Positions 37,801-46,197 of a DNA stretch of 64,000 nucleotides are shown piece after piece. Within the stretch, counting starts at the first letter, position 1; each line of letters opens with the position of its first letter. The stretch comes from Arthrobacter sp. PsM3 (GTDB lineage: Bacteria; Actinomycetota; Actinomycetes; Actinomycetales; Micrococcaceae): positions 1 through 64,000 of the forward strand of contig NZ_JARUXE010000003.1 of NCBI RefSeq assembly GCF_030433895.1. Direction: 5' to 3'. The notes beneath the pieces were generated by a model that searched no databases, had not been told where the DNA came from, and saw nothing but the letters and a program-made list of their open reading frames with translations. A program made the translations under genes and the position numbers.

Positions 37801-37820
37801 CTACCTCCCAAAAGAGGTAG
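37801..37820. promoter_or_regulatory. Inverted repeat upstream of the MHS symporter, candidate operator
   Basis: CTACCTC and GAGGTAG, perfect 7-base arms with a CCAAAA loop, about 80 bases before the symporter start. The rest of the 340-base gap (37724-38065) holds the amt terminator and nothing else recognisable; no regulator gene is adjacent. Confidence 0.45.
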
Positions 37821-38013
37821 CCGCGGCCGCCGGACTGCCGGTGCTGAACTGCGCGGCCCTTTAATTTCAGATCCACCAAGCTGTCGATCTCAGACACTTC
37901 TAACCGCAGCGACTATTTGAACCCACTCGGACGTCGTGTTCACGCACCCGGCATCCTGATCGGGGCCGCAGCCGCCCGGGCAGTGGTCCGGGGCAGCGAA
38001 CCATCGCAACGAA

Positions 38014-38049
38014 AGAGGACGACGGCGGGAGGTCCCGCCGTCGTCCTCT
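38014..38049 (-). terminator. Intrinsic terminator of amt
   Basis: Perfect 17-base arms (38014-38030 and 38033-38049, core GACGACGGCGGGA) with a two-base loop, followed on the minus strand by TTTCGTT, 17 bases after the amt stop. Confidence 0.85.
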
Positions 38050-38065
38050 CCATCCCGTCGGTGCA

Positions 38066-39409
38066 TCAGACGAGGCTGTCTTCTTTCTCGCGCTCGGCTG
38101 CCCGGATCGCATGGGCGGGCGCCGCCGTGTGCGTGGAGTGCGGGGCGTGGCCATGGTGCCCGAAGGGGTTGAACCGGCTCAGGGCGAGCTCGGCGAAGGC
38201 GTAGGCGCTCTCAGCGTGTTCGGAGCGGTCCACGCCGGCGATCTCGTCCTCGTGGCTGACCCGGAATCCGAGTGTCTTGTGGATGGCGAGGCCGATCACG
38301 GCCGTTCCGAGCCCGGACAGGGCAACCGTGATGAGCACAGCGACAGTCTGCGCGACGAACTGGTGGAGGCCGCCGCCGTAGAGGAGGCCCCCGCCTTCGC
38401 CTTTGACCGGAAGGGCGATGAAGCCCAGTGCCAGGGTGCCGAGGAGGCCACCGCCAAGGTGGACGCCGACGACGTCGAGCGAGTCGTCGAACCCGAACTT
38501 GTACTTCAAGTCCACGAACACGGCGCAGGCCGCGCCGGCGAGTAGGCCCAGACCCAGTGCGGCGAGGGGGCTGATGTTGGCACACGAGGGCGTGATCGCG
38601 ACCAGGCCGGCGACGGCGCCGGACGCTGCGCCGAGGGAGGTCGGGTGGCCGTGCCGGATCTTCTCCGTCACGAGCCAGCTGATCACGGCTGCGGCCGGGG
38701 CGGCCAGGGTGTTGATCCAGATCAGGCCCGCCTGCTGGACGGTGGTGGCGGCGCCGGCGTTGAAGCCGAACCAGCCGAACCACAGGATGCCCGCGCCCAG
38801 CATGACGAACGGAATGTTGTGCGGGCGGTGGGCCGGGTCTTTGCCGAAGCCGTGCCGGTTTCCCAGGATCAGTACCAGAACGAGTGCCGCGGTGCCGGAG
38901 CTGATCTCAACCACGGTGCCGCCGGCGAAGTCGATGACCTGGCCGAAAACGGAACTGACCGCTCCGCCGGCGCTCATGAGGCCGCCACCCCAGACCATGA
39001 AGGCGAGGGGGCAGTACACGGCGGTGATCCAGATGGGGACGAAGATGGCCCAGGCGGTGAACTTGGTCCGGTCAGCGATGGCGCCGCTGATCAGGGCCAC
39101 GGTCATGATGGCGAAGGTTGCGCTGTAGCCGGCCTTGATCAGGTCCGGCGAACCGATGATGTTGCTCAGCCCGAAGCTGGTGAACGGGTCGCCGACCACG
39201 CCGAGGATGCCAGTGCCGGTGGTCATGGAATAGCCCCACAGGACCCAGACGACGCCGACGATCCCGACAGAGACAAAGCTCATCATCATCATGTTGAGCG
39301 CAGCCTTGGCCCGGGTCATTCCGCCGTAGAAGAGGCCGAGCGCCGGGGTCATGAGCAGCACGAGAGCCGCCGAGACCATCATCCAGATGCTTCCCGCAGT
39401 GAGTTCCAC
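38066..39409 (-). CDS. amt: Ammonium transporter (Amt/MEP/Rh family)
   Basis: 447 aa, eleven helices expected. PALGLFYGGMTRAKAALNMM at the N-terminus, the FAGGTVVEISSGTAAL and HRPHNIPFVMLGAGILWFGW stretches, and the conserved pore His residues support ammonium/ammonia uptake. GTG at 39409 is chosen: AGGAAGG lies nine bases before it and the family begins at VELTAGSIWMM; longer frames (39448, 39526) would run into GlnR-like boxes. No glnK/glnD genes follow. A ~50-residue charged, His-rich cytoplasmic tail ends the protein. Confidence 0.9.
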   Translation of the reverse strand: MELTAGSIWMMVSAALVLLMTPALGLFYGGMTRAKAALNMMMMSFVSVGIVGVVWVLWGYSMTTGTGILGVVGDPFTSFGLSNIIGSPDLIKAGYSATFAIMTVALISGAIADRTKFTAWAIFVPIWITAVYCPLAFMVWGGGLMSAGGAVSSVFGQVIDFAGGTVVEISSGTAALVLVLILGNRHGFGKDPAHRPHNIPFVMLGAGILWFGWFGFNAGAATTVQQAGLIWINTLAAPAAAVISWLVTEKIRHGHPTSLGAASGAVAGLVAITPSCANISPLAALGLGLLAGAACAVFVDLKYKFGFDDSLDVVGVHLGGGLLGTLALGFIALPVKGEGGGLLYGGGLHQFVAQTVAVLITVALSGLGTAVIGLAIHKTLGFRVSHEDEIAGVDRSEHAESAYAFAELALSRFNPFGHHGHAPHSTHTAAPAHAIRAAEREKEDSLV

Positions 39410-39515
39410 CTGCGTGTCCCTTCCTGTCGTACCGCCGTACCGGGACATGTCGCCGCCGGCCCCCCGATCCGGATTCAATCTTCGCCGAGCCATGTTTCGG
39501 TTAAGGGGGAGAAAA

Positions 39516-39531
39516 GTTGCGGGCACGTTAC
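39516..39531 (-). promoter_or_regulatory. GlnR-like box 2 upstream of amt
   Basis: On the minus strand, GTAAC-N6-GCAAC (39527-39531 and 39516-39520) fits one a-b half-site pair of the actinobacterial GlnR consensus. It lies 15 bases downstream of the larger box. Confidence 0.5.
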
Positions 39532-39546
39532 AGGAATCGCCGCGGC

Positions 39547-39584
39547 GTGAAGATCACGTGACAGCCATGTTTCGGGAATGTTAA
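39547..39584 (-). promoter_or_regulatory. GlnR-like box 1 upstream of amt
   Basis: On the minus strand, TTAAC-N6-GAAAC-N6-GTCAC-N6-TTCAC: four half-sites, each with AC at exact 11-base spacing, matching the known GTNAC-N6-GAAAC GlnR pattern of Streptomyces and mycobacteria. Nitrogen-limitation control of amt is the expected role. The rest of 39410-39911 holds only the echA terminator; a 5' stretch (39586-39789) shows nothing. Confidence 0.65.
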
Positions 39585-39789
39585 CGGGGCCTCTCCGTCA
39601 ACCCTTACGGGTGCAACCACGCGGGGCCGGATCCCCGGAATGGCGGGGGCCCGCGGGGGAGCGGGAGAAATATGCGGTGAACCGCGGGATTCCGAGTTCG
39701 GGCTGTGGCAGATGCCGAGGGAGCGGCTGGGGAGCTCATTGTGTTGCAGCATCCTGATCTGATCCCACCCAGCGGAGATTGGTCAAGGA

Positions 39790-39851
39790 GCGACGCGCAA
39801 AAGCCCTGACGCTGCCGGAATTCCGGCAGCGTCAGGGCTTTGGTGCGTCGC
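39790..39851. terminator. Large perfect palindrome, terminator of echA
   Basis: 21-base perfect arms (39800-39820 and 39821-39841, starting AAAGCCCTGACGCTGCC) with no loop, extended by GCGACGC/GCGTCGC outer arms at 39790-39796 and 39845-39851. A-run and T-run ends make it a bidirectional intrinsic terminator, 60 bases after echA. Confidence 0.8.
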
Positions 39852-39911
39852 TGGGCGGTTTGCCCGTCACAGGATAGTTGGCGCGCCCCAGGATGGTAGG
39901 CCTGCCCCTGC

Positions 39912-40691
39912 TTAGCGGTGCGTGAAGTCCGGCTGGCGCTTCTCGGTGAAGGCTGCCATGCCTTCCTTCTGGTCCTCAGTGGCGAACAGCGAGTGGAACA
40001 CGCGCCGTTCGAAGAGCACACCCTGGGCCAGCCCGGTCTCGAACGCGGCGTTGACAGCTTCCTTGGCCACCATCGCCACCGGCTTGGACTTGGAGGCAAT
40101 CACCTCGGCGGCCTTGAGTGCCTCTTCCACCACGTCCGCGGCCGGCACCACACGGGACACCAGCCCGGCGCGTTCGGCTTCCTCGGCCTCCATGAACCGC
40201 CCGGTCAGGATCATGTCCATGGCCTTGGCCTTGCCCACCGCGCGGGTCAGGCGCTGCGAGCCGCCCATGCCGGGCAGCACGCCGAGGTTGATTTCCGGCT
40301 GGCCGAACTTGGCGTTGTCGCCGGCGATGATGAAATCGCACATCATCGCGAGCTCGCAGCCTCCGCCAAGGGCGAACCCGGACACGGCCGCGACCACCGG
40401 GATACGCAGCCGGGTGAAGTCCTCCCAGCCGCGGAACCAGTCCGCGGCGTACATGTCCATGTAGCCCTTGGACTGCATTTCCTTGATGTCCGCGCCGGCG
40501 GCGAACGCCTTGGCGGAGCCGGTCAGCACGACTGCCCCCACCTCGGGGTCGGCATCCATGGCCGACACTGCGGCCACGATTTCGTCCATGGTGGCTTTGT
40601 TGAGCGCGTTCAGCGCCTTGGGCCGGTTGAGCGTCACGAGCCCCACCCGTCCCCGGCGCTCCACCAGAATGTTTGTGTACTGCTCCGTCAT
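39912..40691 (-). CDS. echA: Enoyl-CoA hydratase
   Basis: 259 aa. Crotonase fold: oxyanion-hole segments ADIKEMQ with AFAAGADI and [15 protein letters not shown], and catalytic Glu positions in [19 protein letters not shown]. Hydrates 2-enoyl-CoA; in this operon probably methacrylyl-CoA of valine degradation. GAGGGG precedes ATG. Last gene of the minus-strand operon mmsA-hibch-mmsB-echA, separated from mmsB by 63 bases. Confidence 0.92.
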   Translation of the reverse strand: MTEQYTNILVERRGRVGLVTLNRPKALNALNKATMDEIVAAVSAMDADPEVGAVVLTGSAKAFAAGADIKEMQSKGYMDMYAADWFRGWEDFTRLRIPVVAAVSGFALGGGCELAMMCDFIIAGDNAKFGQPEINLGVLPGMGGSQRLTRAVGKAKAMDMILTGRFMEAEEAERAGLVSRVVPAADVVEEALKAAEVIASKSKPVAMVAKEAVNAAFETGLAQGVLFERRVFHSLFATEDQKEGMAAFTEKRQPDFTHR

Positions 40692-40754
40692 GCCTGTCCC
40701 CTCAGCTGCTGTTCAGAAATGTCCGCTGCCCTGCTTGTCAGGGCCCGGGCCCGG

Positions 40755-41717
40755 CTAGTGTGCGGATTTGTCCCGGATGTCGGTGATGATGCCGGAGAAG
40801 TCCCGGCCCGCGCCGCCTTCCGCGGCAAAGCTATCGTAGATTTCGGAAGCGAGCGGCCCCAGCCTGGCGGCAACGCCGGTAGTTTCGAGCGCGTTGAGCG
40901 CCAGCTTGAGGTCCTTCGCCATCAGGGCTCCCGCAAAGCCGGGCTGGTAGTCGCGGTTGGCGGGGCTGGTGGGCACCGGTCCCGGGACGGGGCAGTTGGT
41001 GGTCAGCGCCCAGCACTGGCCTGAGGCCGCGGACGCGACGTCGAACAGCGCCTGGTGCGTGAGGCCCAGCTTCTCGCCCAGCACAAAGGCTTCGCTGACC
41101 GCGATCATCGAGATGCCGAGGATCATGTTGTTGCAGATCTTCGCGGCCTGTCCTGCACCGTGCTCCCCGCAGTGGACCACACGCTTGCCCATCACCTCCA
41201 GCATCGGCTCGACCGTTTCGAAGTCCGCCGGAAGCGCCCCCACCATGAAGGTCAGGGTGCCCGCTTCGGCCCCCACGACGCCGCCGGACACCGGCGCGTC
41301 GACGGCCCGGTGGCCGGCCGCGACGGCGAGTTCGGCGGCCTCGCGGGCCTCATCGACGTTGATCGTGGAGCAGTCCAGGAAAAGGGTGCCGGGGGCCGCG
41401 GTGGCGAGCAGGCCCGGCTGGCCGGGGCTGCCGCGGTAGGCGTCCAGCAGGTGTTTGCCGCTGGGGAGCATGGTCAGCACCACGGCTGCACCTGCCACGG
41501 CCTCGACGGCGGTGTCCGCGGTGGCGATGCCGTGTGCCCGGGCAGTTTCCAGTGCGGCCGGCACGACGTCGAAGCCGGTCACTGTATAGCCGGCTTTGAC
41601 CAGGTTGATGGCCATCGGCCCGCCCATGTGGCCGAGGCCAAGGAAGGCGACGGTGCCGCCCGGCGCCCCGGGCCGGCCCGGTTCAGACGATCGTTCAGCC
41701 GGCGATGGTTCAGACAT
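40755..41717 (-). CDS. mmsB: 3-Hydroxyisobutyrate dehydrogenase
   Basis: 320 aa. Oxidises 3-hydroxyisobutyrate to methylmalonate semialdehyde with NAD. N-terminal FLGLGHMGGPMAINL, substrate motif DAPVSGGVVGAEAGT and catalytic Lys in GAGQAAKICNNMILG. The first ~25 residues are a polar Pro/Gly-rich extension. Its start overlaps the end of the hydrolase gene by eight bases. Confidence 0.93.
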   Translation of the reverse strand: MSEPSPAERSSEPGRPGAPGGTVAFLGLGHMGGPMAINLVKAGYTVTGFDVVPAALETARAHGIATADTAVEAVAGAAVVLTMLPSGKHLLDAYRGSPGQPGLLATAAPGTLFLDCSTINVDEAREAAELAVAAGHRAVDAPVSGGVVGAEAGTLTFMVGALPADFETVEPMLEVMGKRVVHCGEHGAGQAAKICNNMILGISMIAVSEAFVLGEKLGLTHQALFDVASAASGQCWALTTNCPVPGPVPTSPANRDYQPGFAGALMAKDLKLALNALETTGVAARLGPLASEIYDSFAAEGGAGRDFSGIITDIRDKSAH

Positions 41718-42783
41718 TGTCGCGCTCCTTCGAAAGCATCAGTTCACGGTCGCCCAGCGGCGCAAAATAGGATTCGACGTCGTCGCGGCTGACCTGCGCC
41801 AGCGTGGCGGGCTGCCAGTGCGGCTCGCGGTCCTTGTCCACCACCTGGGCGCGGATGCCCTCGCGGAAGTCGGGCCCGGCGAGGAACCGCAGCCCCACCC
41901 GGTATTCCTGTTCCAGGGCTTCCTCGAGGCTCAGGCCCCTGACCCGGCGCAGGGATGCCAGCGCCACCTTCACGGCGGTCGGTGACTTCGCTTCGATGGT
42001 GTCGGCGACGTCGGAGGCTTCGCCGCCCACGGTGCGCAGCCGGCGCACGATTTCCTCGGCGTCACCGCTTGAGTAGCAGGCGTCGATCCATTCCTGCTGC
42101 GCCGCGAGAACGGAGGACGGGGCCTCCTCGGCAAAGCGGGCGACGGCGGCGTCCACCGGTTCGTTCTCCAGCGCCCCGGCAAGTTCCGCCAGCTTGTCGG
42201 ACGGGACGAAGTGGTCCGCGAGGCCCAGGAACAGTGCGTCGGCACCGCTCAGGTGCGCGCCGGTGAGGGCTGCATGGGTGCCGGTCTCCCCCGGTGAGCG
42301 GGAGAGCAGCAGTGTTCCGCCGACGTCGGGCACAAAACCGATGGTGGTCTCCGGCATGCCCATCCGTGTGCGTTCGGTGACGATCCGGACTGAGCCGTGC
42401 GCGGATATCCCCACCCCGCCGCCGAGGACCAGCCCGTCCATGAACGCCACGTACGGTTTGGGGTAGCCCGAGATCAAGGAGTTCAGCCTGTATTCCTCGG
42501 CCCAGAAGTCGGCCGTCGCGTCGCCGCCGTCGAGCATGTCGCGGTAGATGGCCACGATGTCGCCGCCGGCGCACAGCCCCCGGTCACCGGCGCCGCGGAC
42601 CAGCACCGCAGCCACGGCGTCGTCGTCCGCCCAGAGCGTGAGCTGCTCCAGCATGGCCGACGCCATGCCCGCGGTGAGCGCATTGACGGCTTTGGGCCGG
42701 TTGAGCGTGACCACGCCCAGCCGGCCGCGGCGTTCGAACAGCACCTCCGCCGCGCCGGACTCCTCGGAGTGCTTGCCCGCCAT
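41710..42783 (-). CDS. 3-Hydroxyisobutyryl-CoA hydrolase
   Basis: 357 aa, long for a crotonase, as in HIBCH-type enzymes. [30 protein letters not shown]-like and VLGGGVGISAHGS segments, then PETTIGFVPDVGGT with the catalytic Glu. Releases 3-hydroxyisobutyrate from its CoA ester, the step before MmsB. ATG at 42783 shares its A with the mmsA stop (TGATG); the open frame upstream is antisense-free mmsA sequence in another frame. Confidence 0.88.
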   Translation of the reverse strand: MAGKHSEESGAAEVLFERRGRLGVVTLNRPKAVNALTAGMASAMLEQLTLWADDDAVAAVLVRGAGDRGLCAGGDIVAIYRDMLDGGDATADFWAEEYRLNSLISGYPKPYVAFMDGLVLGGGVGISAHGSVRIVTERTRMGMPETTIGFVPDVGGTLLLSRSPGETGTHAALTGAHLSGADALFLGLADHFVPSDKLAELAGALENEPVDAAVARFAEEAPSSVLAAQQEWIDACYSSGDAEEIVRRLRTVGGEASDVADTIEAKSPTAVKVALASLRRVRGLSLEEALEQEYRVGLRFLAGPDFREGIRAQVVDKDREPHWQPATLAQVSRDDVESYFAPLGDRELMLSKERDNV

Positions 42784-44282
42784 CAGCTGCCTTCCGGCAT
42801 GACGAAGCTGGCACCGGTGCGGATGCCGGACGGCCAGCGGGTGGTGACCGTCTTGGTCTTGGTGTAGAAGCGGAACGCGTCCGCGCCGTGCTGGTTGAGG
42901 TCGCCGAAGCCGGAGGCCTTCCAGCCGCCGAAGGTGTAGTAGGCGATCGGCACCGGGATGGGGACGTTGATGCCCACCATGCCCACCTGGACCCGGCTGG
43001 CGAAGTCCCGGGCGGAGTCGCCGTCGCGGGTGTAGATGGCCACGCCGTTGCCGAACTCGTGTTCGCTGCACAGGCGCAGGGCCTCGTCGTAGTCCTCCGC
43101 GCGGAGCACACTCAGCACCGGGCCGAAAATCTCTTCCTTGTAGATCGTCATGTCCTTGGTGACGTTGTCGAAGAGCGTGGGGCCGACCCAGAAGCCGCCC
43201 TCGTAGCCTTCGACCTTGAGTCCGCGGCCGTCGGCCAGCAGGGTGGCACCCTCGTCGACGCCGGCCTGGATGTAGCCTTCGATCCGTTCCTTGGCGGAGG
43301 CCGCCACGACGGGGCCGAAGTCCGAGTCCTTGGCCAGGCTGTGGCCGACTTTGAGGTCAGCGATCCGCTCCTGAAGTTTCGCGACGAGCGCGTCGCCGGT
43401 GGCTTTGCCGACGGGTACTGCCACCGAGATCGCCATGCAGCGTTCTCCGGCGGAGCCGAAGCCGGCGCCCATCAGGGCGTCGGCCGCCATGTCCAGATCC
43501 GCATCCGGCATGATCACCATGTGGTTCTTGGCGCCGCCGAAGCACTGGGCCCGCTTGCCGTTCGCGGCGGCGGTGGCGTAGATGTACTGGGCGATCGGCG
43601 TGGAGCCGACAAAGCCGATGGCCTGGACCCTTGGGTCCTCCAGCAGCGCATCCACCGCTTCCTTGTCGCCGTTGACGACGTTGAAGACGCCCGCCGGCAG
43701 GCCGGCCTCGGTGAACAACTCGGCGAGACGCAGCGGCACCGAGGGGTCCCGTTCGGACGGCTTAAGGATGAAGGAGTTGCCCGCGGCGAGGGCCGGGCCG
43801 GACTTCCAGAGCGGGATCATCGCCGGGAAGTTGAAGGGTGTAATGCCGGCGACGACGCCGAGGGGCTGGCGCAGGGAGTGGACGTCGATGCCGGTCCCGG
43901 CGTTGTCCGAGAATTCGCCCTTGAGCAGGTGCGGGGCGCCGGCGGCGAACTCCACGACCTCGATGCCGCGCTGGATGTCGCCCTTCGCGTCCAGGAAGGT
44001 CTTCCCGTGCTCCGAGGACAGCAAGGTGGCGAGTTGGTCCAGGTTCTGGTTGACCAGGTCGACGAACTTGAGCAGGATCCGGCCGCGGCGCTGCGGGTTC
44101 ATGGCCGCCCATTCGAGCTGGCCCTTTTCCGCGTTGGAGACCACGTTGCGGACTTCCTCGGCGCTGGCGAGCGGCACCCTGGCCTGGACCTCGCCGGTGC
44201 ACGGATCGTAGACATCGCTGAAACGCCCCGAGGTGCCTTCAACATGCTGTCCGTCAATGTAATGGGATAGTTCGCGAACCAT
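42783..44282 (-). CDS. mmsA: Methylmalonate-semialdehyde dehydrogenase (CoA-acylating)
   Basis: 499 aa. Converts methylmalonate semialdehyde to propionyl-CoA with NAD and CoA. ALDH fold: GITPFNFPAMIPLWK (147-160), GFVGSTPIAQYIY and catalytic C282 in GSAGERCMAIS. AAGGAG precedes ATG at 44282. First gene of the operon with the hydrolase, mmsB and echA, a complete lower valine pathway; divergent from xthA. Confidence 0.95.
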   Translation of the reverse strand: MVRELSHYIDGQHVEGTSGRFSDVYDPCTGEVQARVPLASAEEVRNVVSNAEKGQLEWAAMNPQRRGRILLKFVDLVNQNLDQLATLLSSEHGKTFLDAKGDIQRGIEVVEFAAGAPHLLKGEFSDNAGTGIDVHSLRQPLGVVAGITPFNFPAMIPLWKSGPALAAGNSFILKPSERDPSVPLRLAELFTEAGLPAGVFNVVNGDKEAVDALLEDPRVQAIGFVGSTPIAQYIYATAAANGKRAQCFGGAKNHMVIMPDADLDMAADALMGAGFGSAGERCMAISVAVPVGKATGDALVAKLQERIADLKVGHSLAKDSDFGPVVAASAKERIEGYIQAGVDEGATLLADGRGLKVEGYEGGFWVGPTLFDNVTKDMTIYKEEIFGPVLSVLRAEDYDEALRLCSEHEFGNGVAIYTRDGDSARDFASRVQVGMVGINVPIPVPIAYYTFGGWKASGFGDLNQHGADAFRFYTKTKTVTTRWPSGIRTGASFVMPEGS

Positions 44283-44434
44283 GATGGAATGCTCCTTTGC
44301 ACCGTGTGATTGCCGTAGTGACGGCCGGGGCCGCCTGTGACCCACGTCATCTTCCTCTCTGAATATACTCGGACTTCCTACTAAATTCCAGAGGGCGTGC
44401 CCGGCGGGCAGCTTCGTCCGGCAGCCAAGTTCGG

Positions 44435-44440
44435 TAAGTT
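44435..44440 (+). promoter_or_regulatory. -10 box of leaderless promoter for xthA
   Basis: TAAGTT, seven bases before GTG at 44448; supports that GTG over the open frame upstream. Confidence 0.5.
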
Positions 44441-44447
44441 AGGGATT

Positions 44448-45254
44448 GTGAAGATTGCTACCTGGAATGTGAATTCGCTCCGCGCCCGTGCCGACCGCGT
44501 TGAAGCCTGGCTTCAGCGCACCGACTGTGATGTCCTGGCCATCCAGGAAACCAAGTGCAAGGACGACAACTTCCCCTGGGAGCTGTTCGAGAACCTGGGC
44601 TACGAAGTGGCGCACTTCGGCCTGAGCCAGTGGAACGGCGTGGCGATCGCCTCCCGGGTGGGGCTTGCCGACGTCGAGCGCACCTTCCTGGACCAGCCCG
44701 TCTTCGGCAAGAACGGCAAGGACGCCGTGCAGGAAGCCCGCGCCATCGGCGCGACCTGCGGCGGGATCAGGGTATGGAGCCTCTATGTCCCCAACGGGCG
44801 GGCCCTCGACGATGAGCATATGCCGTACAAGCTCAGCTGGCTCGACACGCTCCGGTCCCACGCCGAAGGCTGGATCCGGGAGGACTCCCAGGCGCAGATC
44901 GCACTGATGGGCGACTTCAACATTGCCCCGCAGGACGACGACGTCTGGGACATCGACTACTTCCGCTCCGAGCGCCTCACCCACGTCAGCGAGCCGGAAC
45001 GGGCAGCGTTCCACGCCTTTGAAGAGGCCGGCTTCCTGGATGTGGTCCGGCCGCATACCCCCGGACCCGGCGTCTACACCTATTGGGACTACACCCAGCT
45101 GCGTTTCCCGAAGAAGGAGGGCATGCGGATCGACTTTGTCCTCGCCTCCCCCGCCCTGGCGGCCCGGGTCACCGGCGCCGCGATCGACCGCGAGGAACGC
45201 AAAGGCAAGGGCGCCTCGGACCACGCCCCCGTGATCGTGGAGCTGAGCGACTGA
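44448..45254 (+). CDS. xthA: Exodeoxyribonuclease III
   Basis: 268 aa, exactly the ExoIII length. AP endonuclease/3'-5' exonuclease of base excision repair. VKIATWNVNSLRARADR at the start, the catalytic Glu in IQETKCKD, MGDFNIAP and the C-terminal RIDFVLAS plus SDHAPV His are all present. GTG start set by homology and the TAAGTT box. Followed by an unknown gene 31 bases downstream. Confidence 0.95.
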   Translation: MKIATWNVNSLRARADRVEAWLQRTDCDVLAIQETKCKDDNFPWELFENLGYEVAHFGLSQWNGVAIASRVGLADVERTFLDQPVFGKNGKDAVQEARAIGATCGGIRVWSLYVPNGRALDDEHMPYKLSWLDTLRSHAEGWIREDSQAQIALMGDFNIAPQDDDVWDIDYFRSERLTHVSEPERAAFHAFEEAGFLDVVRPHTPGPGVYTYWDYTQLRFPKKEGMRIDFVLASPALAARVTGAAIDREERKGKGASDHAPVIVELSD

Positions 45255-45285
45255 TGAGCGCCCGCCAGGGAAGCGGCGTGGCCCC

Positions 45286-46197
45286 ATGACCGGCAACCTC
45301 TACCGCGGACAGGCCGGGCTACCGTTCTCCTCGGCGCTGCGGGTTTACGAGCCCCTGAAAGCGTTCCCGGCGGAGCAGCAGGAGGCCTTGCGCACGGCGG
45401 CCGCCCGGAGCGTCTCCCGCGCCGCCGTCGAAAACGCCGAACTGCTCGCCTCCCTCGGCCGCATCACCCGCCCGGGCGGGGACCCGTTTCCCACCGGGGC
45501 GACGGACCTGGTCCGCGTCCTTGCCCCCCGCACGGACGACACTCCCCCGGCAGCGCCTGCTGCCGACGGCGGTGCGAAGACTCCCGCCGCCGGGGAGCCG
45601 GACAGCCTGCTGTACTGCCCCAGCCAGCTGGTGCTCCGCGCCGGGCTGGCCGCCAACGCCTTGATGGAGGGCATTCATGGGCCGCTGGCCCAGCTGCTGA
45701 TCCCGGAGGAACAGCGCGACAGGCACCAGGAGCGCATCAAGGAAGTGCGGGCGCAGGCGGGGCTCGGCCGCGTCCACACCAGGGCCTCCACCTGGGGCAT
45801 CCCTTTCAGCTGGTTCTGCCTCTTCAAGGAGTCGGACCCCACGGACGTGGTGGAATCAGACGGGCACATTGTCACCGTGCGCATCCGCGCGACGATCGGC
45901 GAAGCCCTGGAGCGGGTCCGCTATGCGGTTGCCCACCTGGCCCTCGCCGCGCCGGATCTGGACATGCTCGAGGACCTGACCCAGCTCACGGAATGGCTGG
46001 AGCTCTTCCACCCGGAGTCGGTGGTGGAACTGGACTATGGCGCAGTGGCGGACAAGGTCTACCCGGACGACTCACCCATGGATGTGCGGCTGGGCATCGA
46101 GTGCCTGGCCGAGGGGGACATGACCGGCGCTGCCGCCGCCTACCGGCGGCTGGCGTCCCGCTGGATCCCGATCCGGCAGCTGGCCCGCGCTTCCTGA
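45286..46197 (+). CDS. Conserved hypothetical protein
   Basis: 303 aa, no family recognised. No signal peptide or membrane helix; a Pro/Ala-rich stretch (~85-105) separates an N-terminal helical part from a C-terminal part with WGIPFSWFCLFKESDP and strands ending in helices (~200-303). 31 bases after xthA, so probably co-transcribed. Its last 126 bases are antisense to the end of the lacI gene. Confidence 0.7.
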   Translation: MTGNLYRGQAGLPFSSALRVYEPLKAFPAEQQEALRTAAARSVSRAAVENAELLASLGRITRPGGDPFPTGATDLVRVLAPRTDDTPPAAPAADGGAKTPAAGEPDSLLYCPSQLVLRAGLAANALMEGIHGPLAQLLIPEEQRDRHQERIKEVRAQAGLGRVHTRASTWGIPFSWFCLFKESDPTDVVESDGHIVTVRIRATIGEALERVRYAVAHLALAAPDLDMLEDLTQLTEWLELFHPESVVELDYGAVADKVYPDDSPMDVRLGIECLAEGDMTGAAAAYRRLASRWIPIRQLARAS

